A stretch of 47,824 nucleotides of DNA from Planctomycetota bacterium (GTDB lineage: Bacteria > Planctomycetota > SZUA-567): contig JAGUZQ010000039.1 of the NCBI GenBank assembly GCA_020060765.1, positions 1 through 47,824 of the forward strand. The letters are read 5' to 3'. A program made the translations under genes and the position numbers. Positions 22,350-31,492 of this stretch are shown one piece after another. The notes under the pieces were generated by a model. It saw only the letters and a program-made list of their open reading frames with translations, had not been told where the DNA came from and searched no databases. The first letter of the stretch is position 1, and each line of letters begins with the position of its first letter.

Positions 22350-23192
22350 ATGAAACGATCTGAAATCGGGCGCAGAATAGAGCGGGTAAGGTTGAAAATT
22401 GGGCTTTCCACTCTCGAGTTTGCCAAGAAAATCGGCAAGAGTCAGGCAACCATCAGTCGCATTGAAAACGGCAAGCAAGGCATCAGTATCGAACTTCTGT
22501 CCAGTATTGCCGAGGTTTTGCGCATTCATCCGTTTGGCTTGCTCACCGATATCTCCTTGCGACATTCGGTTTTGCTGCCTCCGATCGGAACAATCCGCAG
22601 CGACGCGCCGATGCGGATACTGGCCAGAACCCTGGAAAACGGGCGAGTTAGGGCGTCCCTGACGATCGAGCAGGCCGCTGATTATCTTAATATCGAGGCC
22701 GACGAGTTGAATACTATTGAGATGGGTTACGCGCTTCCCGATCAGGAAACTCTGCAAAAAATGGCAGACCTCTATCCGGTCGATGCCAAGATGCTGCTAA
22801 CGTTGGCAGATGTGGAAAAAAACCATCCCGCCATCAGCGAAAGATTGGCTACAACCGAACACCTGTTGCAGAACATCTTGCGGATATTTGAAAAAAGCCA
22901 CTCGCTGCTGCAGCAGTCTCCCGCCATGCAGAAAATCCAGGAAGAAATGCGCCAGCAACTCGGCATTGCCGGCGAATCGCAGGCAGCGGAACGGAAGGCC
23001 AGCTATTTCTCCATCGGACATCTGTCAGACACCTTGCTGGAAGCTCTCCAGGAACCGGCTTTCCACGAAAAAGTCGAGGGGCTGGCGAAGGAATATCTGG
23101 GCAATCAAGCCCAAGCAACCGGGAAAACGGAAAACGCTAAAAAACAGCCCTCTCCGGTGGCAAAGGATCGTGAAATAGATAGCAGAGATTAA
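22350..23192 (+). CDS. XRE-family transcriptional regulator with two helix-turn-helix modules
   Basis: The 280-residue protein has an N-terminal XRE/Cro-type DNA-binding domain (about 5-64) with LSTLEFAKKIGKSQATISRI and ENGKQGISIELLSSIAEVL. A second, weaker helix-turn-helix of the same type follows (about 100-150, LTIEQAADYLNIEADELNTI then EMGYALPDQETLQKMADLY). The C-terminal half is helical and polar, with Gln-rich and Lys-rich ends and no recognised ligand domain. GGAGAACTG lies before the ATG. Its promoter is strong and contains a repeated 17-19-base motif that may be its own operator. It stands alone, followed by a CTCTCCC/GGGAGAG hairpin, so its targets are unknown. Confidence 0.8.
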   Translation: MKRSEIGRRIERVRLKIGLSTLEFAKKIGKSQATISRIENGKQGISIELLSSIAEVLRIHPFGLLTDISLRHSVLLPPIGTIRSDAPMRILARTLENGRVRASLTIEQAADYLNIEADELNTIEMGYALPDQETLQKMADLYPVDAKMLLTLADVEKNHPAISERLATTEHLLQNILRIFEKSHSLLQQSPAMQKIQEEMRQQLGIAGESQAAERKASYFSIGHLSDTLLEALQEPAFHEKVEGLAKEYLGNQAQATGKTENAKKQPSPVAKDREIDSRD

Positions 23193-23213
23193 CCTTATCC
23201 TCTTGCGCACAAT

Positions 23214-23231
23214 CTCTCCCACAAGGGAGAG
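23214..23231 (+). terminator. Hairpin after the XRE gene (weak terminator)
   Basis: CTCTCCC-ACAA-GGGAGAG forms a 7-bp stem 22 bases after the stop. No T-run follows, so termination would be weak or Rho-dependent. Confidence 0.3.
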
Positions 23232-23282
23232 CCGATATAACCGGGAAAACACGGCTTTTTCCTCGAACCGCCGTTTATTTAC

Positions 23283-23310
23283 TTGACCACACCAAATTTC
23301 GCCGTAATCT
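23283..23310 (+). promoter_or_regulatory. Possible promoter of the hybrid kinase gene
   Basis: TTGACC (23283-23288) and TAATCT (23305-23310) are 16 bases apart, 43 bases before the start codon. The match is moderate. Confidence 0.35.
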
Positions 23311-23353
23311 GAATTATATTGTTTGGCTTACAGGATATGCAACTGGTGTTGGC

Positions 23354-24565
23354 ATGAATGAACGCATACTGATAGTGGAAGACACGCCTGCCTTGCGCGA
23401 GATACTCAAGGATTATCTCGAAAGCAAGGGTTATGTCTGCGACTGCGCCGCTACCGGCAGCGAGGGGTTGGCGCTGCTGGGAGAACAGGAATACGATCTT
23501 GTCCTTACCGATCTGAGATTGCCCGGCGCCGATGGGTTTGAAATTCTCCAGGCCACCAACGAATTACAGAATCAAATCCCCAAAATAATCATGACCGGAG
23601 GCGGCGATATCAAGGACGCGCTGCACGCCATGCACCTGGGCGCATACGATTTTCTCCAGAAACCTCTGCGCAGTCTCGACGAGCTGGGCGTGGTCATCAA
23701 CCGTGCGCTGGATCACCTTAACCTGATCAGGCTGGAAAGGGAGCACCTCGCCGAAATCGAACGCATGAACGAAAAACTGGAAACCGAGGTGGCTGAGCGC
23801 ACCCGGGAACTGGTGGAGGCCAACCGGCAGTTGCGTTCGCTGGACGAAATGAAAAACAATCTGCTGGCCAACATCTCCCACGAATTGCGCACGCCTCTGG
23901 TTTCGGTGCGGGGCTATCTGGAGCTTTTCCTGACCGGAAAGCTCTGCCATATCGAGGAGGAATTCCGCGGCTACCTGGGGACATGCCTGCGCAACACCAA
24001 CAAATTGCAGAGCCTGATCGAAAGCCTGGTGCGTTACGCCGACATCGCGCGTAATCCCCCCAAGTTGTCGCTGGAACTGGTGGAGCTGCGCGGGGTGATA
24101 AAAAAACTGGTCGAGGATTTTTCCAAACTGGCGCAGACACAGGAAGTCCGCCTGGAGATAGTTCTGCCCGACGACGAGCCGTTTTTTGTCGTGGCCGACG
24201 GCGCGCGGCTGTCAGACGCCCTGAACAAGCTGATGGAGAACGCCATCAAGTTCAACCGCAAAGGCGGCAGTGTCACCGTACGGTTGGAGCGTATCGGCAA
24301 GAAAAACTGCAAGGTCATTTTCAAGGACACCGGCATTGGCATCCCCGCCGAAGAGCAGGAAAAAATCTTCGACCGCTTCTACCAGGTGGACGGCGGCCCC
24401 ACCCGGCAATACGGCGGCACCGGCATGGGACTAGCCATTGCACGCGACAACCTGCGCCTGATGGGCAGCGAAATCCGGATATCCTCGGAGGTGGGCAAGG
24501 GCAGCGTTTTTTACCTGGCCATGCCACTGGTCACGCCCGAGGAATACGCGAACATCACCCGCTGA
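23354..24565 (+). CDS. Receiver-histidine kinase hybrid signalling protein
   Basis: The 403-residue soluble protein has an N-terminal receiver domain (1-120) with phospho-acceptor Asp53 (LTDLRLPGADG), Thr81 and Lys103. A coiled-coil linker follows (about 124-168, EIERMNEKLETEVAERTREL). Next is a HisKA domain with His176 in NISHELRTPL, and a HATPase domain with N-box Asn296 (ENAIKFN), G1 DTGIGI (325-330), an F-box (EEQEKIFDRFYQ) and G2 GGTGMGL. There is no membrane or sensor segment, so it is cytoplasmic and probably driven by phosphotransfer to its receiver, as in phosphorelay intermediates. No response-regulator gene is adjacent; the free receiver at 0.3 kb is a possible but unproven partner. 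Confidence 0.9.
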   Translation: MNERILIVEDTPALREILKDYLESKGYVCDCAATGSEGLALLGEQEYDLVLTDLRLPGADGFEILQATNELQNQIPKIIMTGGGDIKDALHAMHLGAYDFLQKPLRSLDELGVVINRALDHLNLIRLEREHLAEIERMNEKLETEVAERTRELVEANRQLRSLDEMKNNLLANISHELRTPLVSVRGYLELFLTGKLCHIEEEFRGYLGTCLRNTNKLQSLIESLVRYADIARNPPKLSLELVELRGVIKKLVEDFSKLAQTQEVRLEIVLPDDEPFFVVADGARLSDALNKLMENAIKFNRKGGSVTVRLERIGKKNCKVIFKDTGIGIPAEEQEKIFDRFYQVDGGPTRQYGGTGMGLAIARDNLRLMGSEIRISSEVGKGSVFYLAMPLVTPEEYANITR

Positions 24566-24734
24566 GAAGTTCCCGCCAAAGCCCGCAAAGCCGTAGTGGA
24601 ACTACATGATCAAGCCCAACGGCAGTGAGCGGAAGAGGCGTGGCTCTGGCTGACAGAGGATGCCGAACGAATCACGAGCCTGTGCGCGTTTCCATGTGTA
24701 TACTATCGACCGTTTCTTGCTTGAATTGATATTG

Positions 24735-24752
24735 CTCCCCCGAAAGGGGGAG
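24735..24752. terminator. GC hairpin downstream of the SIS-domain gene
   Basis: CTCCCCC-GAAA-GGGGGAG forms a 7-bp stem with a GNRA tetraloop on the plus strand. It lies 11 bases beyond the leftward SIS-domain gene stop and about 170 bases after the kinase gene stop. There is no clear T-run on either side, so its role as terminator is uncertain. The rest of the 24566-24763 gap shows no gene. Confidence 0.4.
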
Positions 24753-24763
24753 AATTTCGACAG

Positions 24764-25789
24764 CTATTTCCCCACCAGTTCGTTGCCGACCTTGCGGGCG
24801 CGTTCGGTCTTGTCCATGTTCACCTTCAGCGCGCAGCCGATTTCCACCAGCAGGTTCCAGCCCGCCATCAGCCGCAGATAGCAGTCCAGCCCTTTCAGTT
24901 CGGGAATAAGAATAGTCGGGAAGCGCGTCTTGCGGCTGGAAATGGCGACTACCGTACACTTCACGCCCTTGACCAATACTTCCTCGAACTTATCCTCTTC
25001 CTCCGCGAATGGCTCGACCACGATCACCGCGTCGTCTTTAGTCATCACTTCCTCGATGCCGTGGACGGCGTAGGTGCCTTCCAGGAAAGCGGAGCGCTTG
25101 CGGGTGATTTCATTGGTCTTGAGAGTCAGCTCCTCCGCCACGCCGGTGTTGCGCCCCGCCCAGTGGAGAATGTTGGCCTTGGCCAGCTTGGCGATTATTT
25201 TCGGATCGATTTTCAGGGTCAGGCTTTTTTCCGCGGCGCCGGCGAGTTTCTTCGCCTGCGCGGGCAGCTTCGCTTTCTTGTTGACGATACGGTCGAGAAT
25301 GGCGTGATAGAACAGACCCTGTTCGACCACGCTTTTGGTGGCGGCGACTGCCTGTTCCTTGCCGCAGGACAGAACGTATTCCGCCGTCGCCGCCGCGCCG
25401 AGAGGAGTGTCGGCGAAAGCGGACAGGCTGAACAGGGCGTCGTGCTTGCGCTTCTGGTGCGCGCGGAAAAGGTTGACTACTTCCTTGGTCTTGCCGGAAT
25501 TCGACGCGCCGAAGACCGCATAATCCTTGAGGGCGTATTCAGAAGTCTGGCGGCTGCCGTCGGTGGCGACGGCGAGGGGAGAGGCGGAGAGCAGATTCTG
25601 GTAGATAAAATGTTTCGCCGGGAAAATGCGGCTGGAGCCTTCGCCGGTGAAGAAAACTTTCTTCTTGCGGCGCAGAGCCTTTTCCGCTTCCGCCGCCTGC
25701 TTGAAATTGAAATTCGCGATCACCTTCGGCGTTTCCAGCATCTCCGCGGCGAGGGAAAACTGGGTATACTTCTTGTCCTTGTTGTTCAT
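24764..25789 (-). CDS. SIS-domain protein (sugar-phosphate isomerase/deglycase-like)
   Basis: The 341-residue protein resembles the isomerase half of GlmS and the AgaS/FrlB group, with two SIS folds (about 30-170 and 190-330). The first has KKVFFTGEGSSRIFPAKHFI and the sugar-phosphate loop FGASNSGKTKEVV, followed by EQAVAATKSVVEQGL, the GlmS-like TKS motif. The second has LHWAGRNTGVAEELTLKTNE, the HGIEEVM motif with a possible catalytic Glu/His, and VVEPFAEEEDKFEEV. It probably binds an amino-sugar phosphate and catalyses isomerisation or deamination; the exact reaction is not visible. AGGAG 5 bases upstream supports the ATG. A fragment of word-repeat family C sits just upstream. Confidence 0.85.
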   Translation of the reverse strand: MNNKDKKYTQFSLAAEMLETPKVIANFNFKQAAEAEKALRRKKKVFFTGEGSSRIFPAKHFIYQNLLSASPLAVATDGSRQTSEYALKDYAVFGASNSGKTKEVVNLFRAHQKRKHDALFSLSAFADTPLGAAATAEYVLSCGKEQAVAATKSVVEQGLFYHAILDRIVNKKAKLPAQAKKLAGAAEKSLTLKIDPKIIAKLAKANILHWAGRNTGVAEELTLKTNEITRKRSAFLEGTYAVHGIEEVMTKDDAVIVVEPFAEEEDKFEEVLVKGVKCTVVAISSRKTRFPTILIPELKGLDCYLRLMAGWNLLVEIGCALKVNMDKTERARKVGNELVGK

Positions 25790-25802
25790 CTTTTCTCCTA
25801 TC

Positions 25803-25830
25803 GGCTTATTGGTTGATTGGCTTAATAGCT
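25803..25830. repeat. Single arm of word-repeat family C
   Basis: GGCTTATTGGTTGATTGGCT followed by TAATAGC repeats the words GGCTTA.TGG and GATTGGCTTAATAGC seen in the element at 29351-29517. No inverted partner arm is visible nearby. It lies directly upstream of the SIS-domain gene's ribosome-binding site. Confidence 0.45.
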
Positions 25831-25953
25831 AGGTTTTATTCCGACAGCACATTATTGGCGTCATCACTACAAAAGCATATAATACAAAAAACGCCGCGTC
25901 GATGTTACAGGTTTTTAGCGATTGAGCCACAAAAAATCCTGAGAAAAATAGCG

Positions 25954-26379
25954 ATGTCGAATCTGAAATGCAGGCGCGGTTATCTATACCTGCTTAGTGC
26001 GGTGCTGTTGACCGCCTTTACACTCAGCCTTTTTGTAGATGTGATCCCGCCGCACGCCTTGACTGCTACGCAAATAGAAGTCATGGCGCGGCGCATAGAA
26101 GCCGTGTTTGAAAATAACGGCGCGCTCCCCGAATCCATTGAGTCCCTGCCAAAGCTTCCTGGCTATAACAATGAAACCACCGACGCCTGGGGCAGGCAGA
26201 TAAGTTACCAGAATATCTCCGACCCATCTGGTACGACATTTTTGTTAACCAGTTTCGGGCGTGATGGCAAGCCGGGAGGAAGGGGGAAAAATTCGGATAT
26301 CACGTGCAGTTTTTCCTACGACGGAAAATGGATGTGTGTTCGCATGAAGCCACTGGCTCACAAAAAACCCCCGCCGTGA
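25954..26379 (+). CDS. GspG-like C-terminal domain protein with one membrane anchor
   Basis: The 141-residue protein has one hydrophobic helix (about 8-30, RGYLYLLSAVLLTAFTLSLF) and an amphipathic stretch. Its C-terminal domain reads DAWGRQISYQNISDPSGTTF, then LLTSFGRDGKPGGRGKNSDI. This is the calcium-site pattern of type II secretion major pseudopilins (DPWGxxY...SxGxDGxxGGxGxxxDI). Unlike true pseudopilins it lacks the prepilin cleavage motif (G before FTLIE), so it may be membrane-anchored rather than assembled. The stop codon lies inside the hairpin of the downstream terminator. An ATG without a good SD is used; longer in-frame versions upstream look non-coding. It is 20 kb from the secretin cluster. 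Confidence 0.6.
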   Translation: MSNLKCRRGYLYLLSAVLLTAFTLSLFVDVIPPHALTATQIEVMARRIEAVFENNGALPESIESLPKLPGYNNETTDAWGRQISYQNISDPSGTTFLLTSFGRDGKPGGRGKNSDITCSFSYDGKWMCVRMKPLAHKKPPP

Positions 26380-26400
26380 GGCGGGGGTTTTGCGGGGCGA
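26363..26400. terminator. Bidirectional intrinsic terminator, copy 1
   Basis: AAAAACCCCCGCC-GTGA-GGCGGGGGTTTT forms an A/T-flanked GC hairpin between the convergent GspG-like and sulfatase genes. The 38-base segment, including GCGGGGCGA beyond the hairpin, recurs with one extra T at 27847-27885. Confidence 0.85.
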
Positions 26401-26406
26401 ACAGTT

Positions 26407-27810
26407 TTACCAGACGCCGTTTTTAGTCGGCGTGCAATTGGCGCATTCCATTAAGCGGTCAAGAAGCAAGTCCCGCAGATGACGGATATCGCTGGCCAAG
26501 GCCGGATCAGAAATGCGATTTTCCCGCTCGTAAGGATCAGAGGCCAAGTCGAAAAACGCTTCTTCCCCGTCGGTATAACGCCAATACTTATGCGCAGGAG
26601 TGCGGATGCAAATGCCGGTTCTCTTGCGATCGTAAGTGGTGAATTCGGAAATAATCAATTCGCGACCGGTTTTTGTCTTTTCCAGAATCGGCCGCAGACT
26701 GCTTGCACTCATCGTGCGGGGTATTCCAGCTCCGGCGTAGTCCAGGACAGTCGGCGCAAGGTCGTATGTCTCTATCAGATCCGCGACAGTCCCACCTCCC
26801 TTTACATTGCCGGGAAAAGAAGCAATAAAGGGAACGTGAATAATGGAATCGTAGAAATTGCCCTTGCCGTAGCGGCCGAACTCGCCCAGCATTTCGCCAT
26901 GATCGGAGGTGAAGATTATCAGGGTATTGTCGAGAATGCCTTTTTTCTCCAAAGCCGCCATCAGCCTGCCGATCATATCGTCGATCAGGGAGACTAGAGC
27001 GTAATAGTGGCAGACAATTTTTTTGGCCGCTGTTATTTGTTCTTCCGTCTGATTGACGGGTTGGCCGCCGGTGTCGTAACCGAAATTCGGCGGCAGGGTA
27101 ATGTCTTCCGGCTGGTACATGCTGGCGTAGGGTTCTGGCGGGTCAAAGGGGTCGTGCGGGCCGCAAAACCCGCACCAGGCGAAAAATGGTTTGTTATGGT
27201 CGCGAGTGATGAATTCCTCGGTGTTTTCGGTGATCCAGGATTCGATATAATCTTCCACCGGCAGGTTGGCAGTGATGGCAGAACGGTACTTTTTGTATTC
27301 AGGCACATTGCGACCCGCATAGATTTTTTCATATGCTCCCGGGTTGCGCGCTTCCAACCAGGCGGCGTAGTCCCGGCCCAGCGGCCCCAGGCCAATGGGC
27401 AGTCCCGCGGATTTTGTCCAGCGCACCCCTTTGCCACCGGTTACTTTCAACTCGTCGAAACCTTTCTCCGGCATCATGTGAATCTTGCCAAAAGCGCCGG
27501 TGCGGTAGCCCGCGCATTGCAGGCGCTCCATGAAACTCAATTCCCAGGCGGGAAGACCGGGCGTGTCGTCGATAATTTCTTCCATATAAGTCACGCCGTG
27601 CTGATGGGTATAACGACCGGTCTGCCAACAGGCGCGGCAGGGGATGCAGACGGGATTCTGCACAAACGCATTGGTGAAATTGACTCCGCGTTTTGCGAGA
27701 GCTTCTAGATTCGGGGTGTTTACACCTGAATCATTGTTGCAAAACGACAGTGTGTCGAATCTCTGCTGATCCGTGGTGATAAGAAGTATGTTGGGGCGCG
27801 TCTCTTTCAT
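26407..27810 (-). CDS. Cysteine-type sulfatase, apparently cytoplasmic
   Basis: The 467-residue protein has the alkaline phosphatase/sulfatase fold. The metal motif is in LLITTDQQRFDT (Asp14), the formylglycine signature C55-I-P-C-R-A-C-W-Q-T-G (matching C-x-P-x-R-x4-T-G) and a second metal motif is in IFTSDHGEMLG. The Cys at the maturation site fits the anaerobic maturase encoded at 16.9 kb. There is no signal peptide, so it may act on imported sulfated sugars in the cytoplasm; the substrate is unknown. GGAGGAGGT just before the ATG is a very strong ribosome-binding site. The gene is bracketed by two near-identical terminators, suggesting it was inserted behind enolase by recombination. Its nearest relatives include choline-sulfatase-like and N-sulfoglucosamine sulfohydrolase-like enzymes. 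Confidence 0.88.
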   Translation of the reverse strand: MKETRPNILLITTDQQRFDTLSFCNNDSGVNTPNLEALAKRGVNFTNAFVQNPVCIPCRACWQTGRYTHQHGVTYMEEIIDDTPGLPAWELSFMERLQCAGYRTGAFGKIHMMPEKGFDELKVTGGKGVRWTKSAGLPIGLGPLGRDYAAWLEARNPGAYEKIYAGRNVPEYKKYRSAITANLPVEDYIESWITENTEEFITRDHNKPFFAWCGFCGPHDPFDPPEPYASMYQPEDITLPPNFGYDTGGQPVNQTEEQITAAKKIVCHYYALVSLIDDMIGRLMAALEKKGILDNTLIIFTSDHGEMLGEFGRYGKGNFYDSIIHVPFIASFPGNVKGGGTVADLIETYDLAPTVLDYAGAGIPRTMSASSLRPILEKTKTGRELIISEFTTYDRKRTGICIRTPAHKYWRYTDGEEAFFDLASDPYERENRISDPALASDIRHLRDLLLDRLMECANCTPTKNGVW

Positions 27811-27846
27811 TACCTCCTCCTGCTTACGAGGTTAATGTTTCTATTT

Positions 27847-27885
27847 AAAAACCCCCGCCGTGAGGCGGGGGTTTTTGCGGGGCGA
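27847..27885. terminator. Intrinsic terminator, copy 2, downstream of enolase
   Basis: The same AAAAACCCCCGCC/GGCGGGGGTTTTT hairpin as at 26363-26400, here between the enolase stop and the sulfatase start. It ends enolase transcription leftward. The shared segment runs past the hairpin into GCGGGGCGA, pointing to duplication rather than chance. Confidence 0.85.
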
Positions 27886-27894
27886 TAGCGGCTA

Positions 27895-29241
<1,347 letters not shown>

Positions 29242-29258
29242 TTATCCGGCGAAAACAA

Positions 29259-29287
29259 ACTGTATTAGCTTTGCCTTTTTTCGTCAA
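29259..29287 (-). promoter_or_regulatory. Possible enolase promoter
   Basis: On the minus strand TTGACG (29287-29282) and TACAGT (29264-29259) are 17 bases apart, about 80 bases upstream of the enolase start. A small CGCCG/CGGCG hairpin follows in the leader. The -10 match is only moderate. Confidence 0.35.
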
Positions 29288-29350
29288 CAGATTCTTTGTG
29301 GGGGAAGGGTTGTCACCAGGGCAATCGCATCAAAATTCCGGAAGAAATGC

Positions 29351-29517
29351 GGCTTACTGGCTGAATAGCTTACTGGCTTTTTTCATGCTACCACGAAAGT
29401 TTTTCGATCATAAGCAATAATCATGAAAGCGGGAGGGACAACCAATCTCTTTTTTTCATTTCAAGAGGTGGCGTTTCCTGAATCAAGCCAGTCAGCCAAC
29501 ATGCCAGTAAGCCAGTT
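29351..29517. repeat. Word-repeat inverted element, family C
   Basis: The left end GGCTTACTGGCTGAATAGCT then TACTGGC (29351-29377) carries the word GCTTACTGGC twice. The right end (29484-29517, CAAGCCAGTCAGCCAACATG then CCAGTAAGCCAG) carries the inverse words. About 105 bases of AT-richer sequence lie inside. It fills the gap between enolase and the YeiH-type gene (29179-29530). Confidence 0.7.
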
Positions 29518-29530
29518 TGCCATCCGGCCA

Positions 29531-30475
29531 TCACCCCATCACCGCCGCCAGCGACACTCCCGCCACCACCGCCCAGAGCAGAACGCCTAGCACAAACGGC
29601 CTGACCCCGACGTGACGCAGAGCTGGCAGGGAGATGCCCGTGCCGATCAGAAACAGGGTTATCGTCAGCCCCCGTTTGCCTGCCATCAACAGCCAGCCGA
29701 AAAAGGTTTCATATTGCGGCAGTCCGCTGCGCGCCGCCGCCGCCAGCAGGAACCCGACCACGAACCAGGGAATCGCCAGCCGCGAAGCTTTTTGCTTCCG
29801 CACCAGCGACAACACCAGCACCAGCGGAATAATCCAGAGCGTGCGCACCAGCTTTACGGTAGTGCCGACCTGCAACGCCTCCGCGCCGTATTTCGCCGCC
29901 GCGCCTACCACCGAACTTGTGTCGTGAATCGCCACCGCCGCCCATTGTCCGAACTGCTCCTGCGACAGCTCCAGCCAGTTCCCCAGCGGCGGGAAAATGA
30001 AAATCGCCAGCGCGTTCAAAACAAAAACCGTTCCCAGCGACATCGACATCTGGCGCTCGTCAGCCTGCAACACCGGCCCCACCGCAGCAATGGCGCTGCC
30101 GCCGCAGATAGCGGTGCCGCTGGAAACCAGCAGCGCCGTGGTGGGGTCAACCCTTAGCGCCTTGCCCAGCAGCCAGCCCAGCGTCATCGTTCCCGCCAGC
30201 GAACACAAGGTCATCGTCACCCCCTGCTTGCCGACGGTATACACCGCCGCCAGATTCATGCCGAATCCCAACAGTACCACCGAGCCTTGCAGCAGAGGCT
30301 TTATTACTTTGCCGTTATAGGGTAGCCAGGGATGCCCCAAGAATAATCCCACCCCCAGCCCCAGAGCCAAAGCCAACGGAGGCGAAATAGCCGGAGTGAA
30401 ACAGGCAGCCAATGCCAGCAGGAAAAAAACCTGTCGCCAGCGGGGAGCGGAAGTATTATCGGACGTTGCGGTCAT
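29531..30475 (-). CDS. YeiH/UPF0324 family membrane protein (putative sulfate exporter family)
   Basis: The 314-residue protein is an inner-membrane transporter-like protein with about nine to ten hydrophobic helices. Family hallmarks are LLQGSVVLLGFGMNLA, LVSSGTAICGGSAIAAVGPV, ADERQMSMSLGTVFVLNALA and AVAIHDTSSVVGAA. The UPF0324 family is annotated as a putative sulfate exporter, on limited evidence. A role in removing sulfate released by sulfatases would suit this window but is only inference. The start is the ATG at 30475 with AGGAA upstream; a TTG 18 bases earlier is possible. Confidence 0.88.
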   Translation of the reverse strand: MTATSDNTSAPRWRQVFFLLALAACFTPAISPPLALALGLGVGLFLGHPWLPYNGKVIKPLLQGSVVLLGFGMNLAAVYTVGKQGVTMTLCSLAGTMTLGWLLGKALRVDPTTALLVSSGTAICGGSAIAAVGPVLQADERQMSMSLGTVFVLNALAIFIFPPLGNWLELSQEQFGQWAAVAIHDTSSVVGAAAKYGAEALQVGTTVKLVRTLWIIPLVLVLSLVRKQKASRLAIPWFVVGFLLAAAARSGLPQYETFFGWLLMAGKRGLTITLFLIGTGISLPALRHVGVRPFVLGVLLWAVVAGVSLAAVMG

Positions 30476-30647
30476 GATGCACGTTCCTGCCAAAGAAGAG
30501 GCGAACCCGGAGATTAGTTCCCAGCTATCTTATTTTTACCCGTCTGGAAAGTCAACCGGTGCAGATTTCAGCCCGGAGAATATTTCCAGCGTATCTCCCT
30601 GCCCCAGAAACTTTTCCCCATTTTTTCCACAATAGCTCCTTGACAAC

Positions 30648-30675
30648 TTGACTGGAATAGAGTAATTTATATATG
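30648..30675 (+). promoter_or_regulatory. Sigma-70-type promoter for the small Pro-rich protein
   Basis: TTGACT (30648-30653) and TATATG (30670-30675) are 16 bases apart; an overlapping TTGACA lies at 30640-30645. The next gene starts 60 bases downstream. The remainder of 30476-30735 shows no gene. Confidence 0.45.
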
Positions 30676-30735
30676 AAGAGTTCTAGTTTGAGGTTGTTAT
30701 ACGTATTTTGCATGGATGCAATGGGAGGTTTTGAA

Positions 30736-30930
30736 ATGGACGTCAGATCTGATAGCGCCGCGCTTGCGGTTCGCCAGGTCGAGCCGCCCCCGATACCGAT
30801 GCAGGAAGTGGTTAGTGGCCGCAATGTGATTGACAGAAAACCACCGCTTGAAACAACAGCAGCGACCACCGAACCAGCGCCACGCCCTGCCGAGCCGGGC
30901 AAGGGACAGGTAATCGACGTGGTTGGTTGA
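30736..30930 (+). CDS. Small unknown Pro-rich protein
   Basis: I do not recognise this 64-residue protein. It is polar and Pro-rich (VEPPPIPMQEV, TTEPAPRPAEPGKGQ), with no signal peptide or membrane segment, and is probably disordered. GGGAGG 7 bases before the ATG is an excellent ribosome-binding site. A promoter lies upstream and a strong intrinsic terminator lies about 80 bases after the stop, so it looks like a real monocistronic gene. An in-frame upstream ATG exists but has no SD. The N-terminal style (short, polar, with a late helix lacking) is loosely like FlaG-type proteins; I would not name it. Confidence 0.6.
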   Translation: MDVRSDSAALAVRQVEPPPIPMQEVVSGRNVIDRKPPLETTAATTEPAPRPAEPGKGQVIDVVG

Positions 30931-31007
30931 CAGGCAAAAGGTTGGTGTCTGGACAACTCGATGGTTGTTTGGAAACAGCAGCAGTGTTTTTGCATAAAAT
31001 TTTGCCA

Positions 31008-31036
31008 AACCCCTTCTCTTCGGGAAGGGGTTTTTT
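31008..31036 (+). terminator. Intrinsic terminator after the small Pro-rich gene
   Basis: CCCCTTC-TCTTCGG-GAAGGGG forms a 7-bp stem followed by TTTTTTG, a classical Rho-independent terminator. It lies about 80 bases after the stop codon and just before the next gene's SD. Confidence 0.85.
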
Positions 31037-31053
31037 GTTTTGGGGAAGCATCA

Positions 31054-31446
31054 ATGTCAATTAAAAAGGCGGCTACCTTCATATTTGGCATCAGTACTTT
31101 TATATGCCTGAGTACATTGGTATCGTTGCTGGTGGGGTGTCTTATTTATTACGTTTATCCGATCATTAACGACCAGTTAATTTATACGCTAAAACCTCTG
31201 GTAGTAGGGATTTCTTTCGCTTTTACGGCTTATATATTGGGGCGTAATAAAAATCTCTCCTATCCTCAGTGGGTATGTTTCTTGGGAGCCTTGCCCTTGG
31301 CGATACTGGAGATTCTATATTCCAAAGGCAACGGCTGGCTTTATGAACAGATACATTATAGAGTGTCTATTTATCTTTTGCTTTGTGTAGTCCCGTTTTT
31401 CGTGGCTGACATTTCCAAGACAATCTGTGTAACGAAGCGGCGATAG
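31054..31446 (+). CDS. Small unknown membrane protein, four predicted helices
   Basis: The 130-residue protein has four hydrophobic segments (about 8-33, 45-62, 72-87 and 100-118) and a short basic C-terminus (KTICVTKRR) that should face the cytoplasm. No family is recognised. GGGGAAG precedes the ATG. The gene is visibly AT-richer than its neighbours and follows a terminator immediately, so it may have arrived by transfer or be transcribed by readthrough; I see no separate promoter. Confidence 0.6.
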   Translation: MSIKKAATFIFGISTFICLSTLVSLLVGCLIYYVYPIINDQLIYTLKPLVVGISFAFTAYILGRNKNLSYPQWVCFLGALPLAILEILYSKGNGWLYEQIHYRVSIYLLLCVVPFFVADISKTICVTKRR

Positions 31447-31492
31447 TAAAAACCGAAGCGCGGCAGAATTATGCTTTTTAGAATGCGCGATA

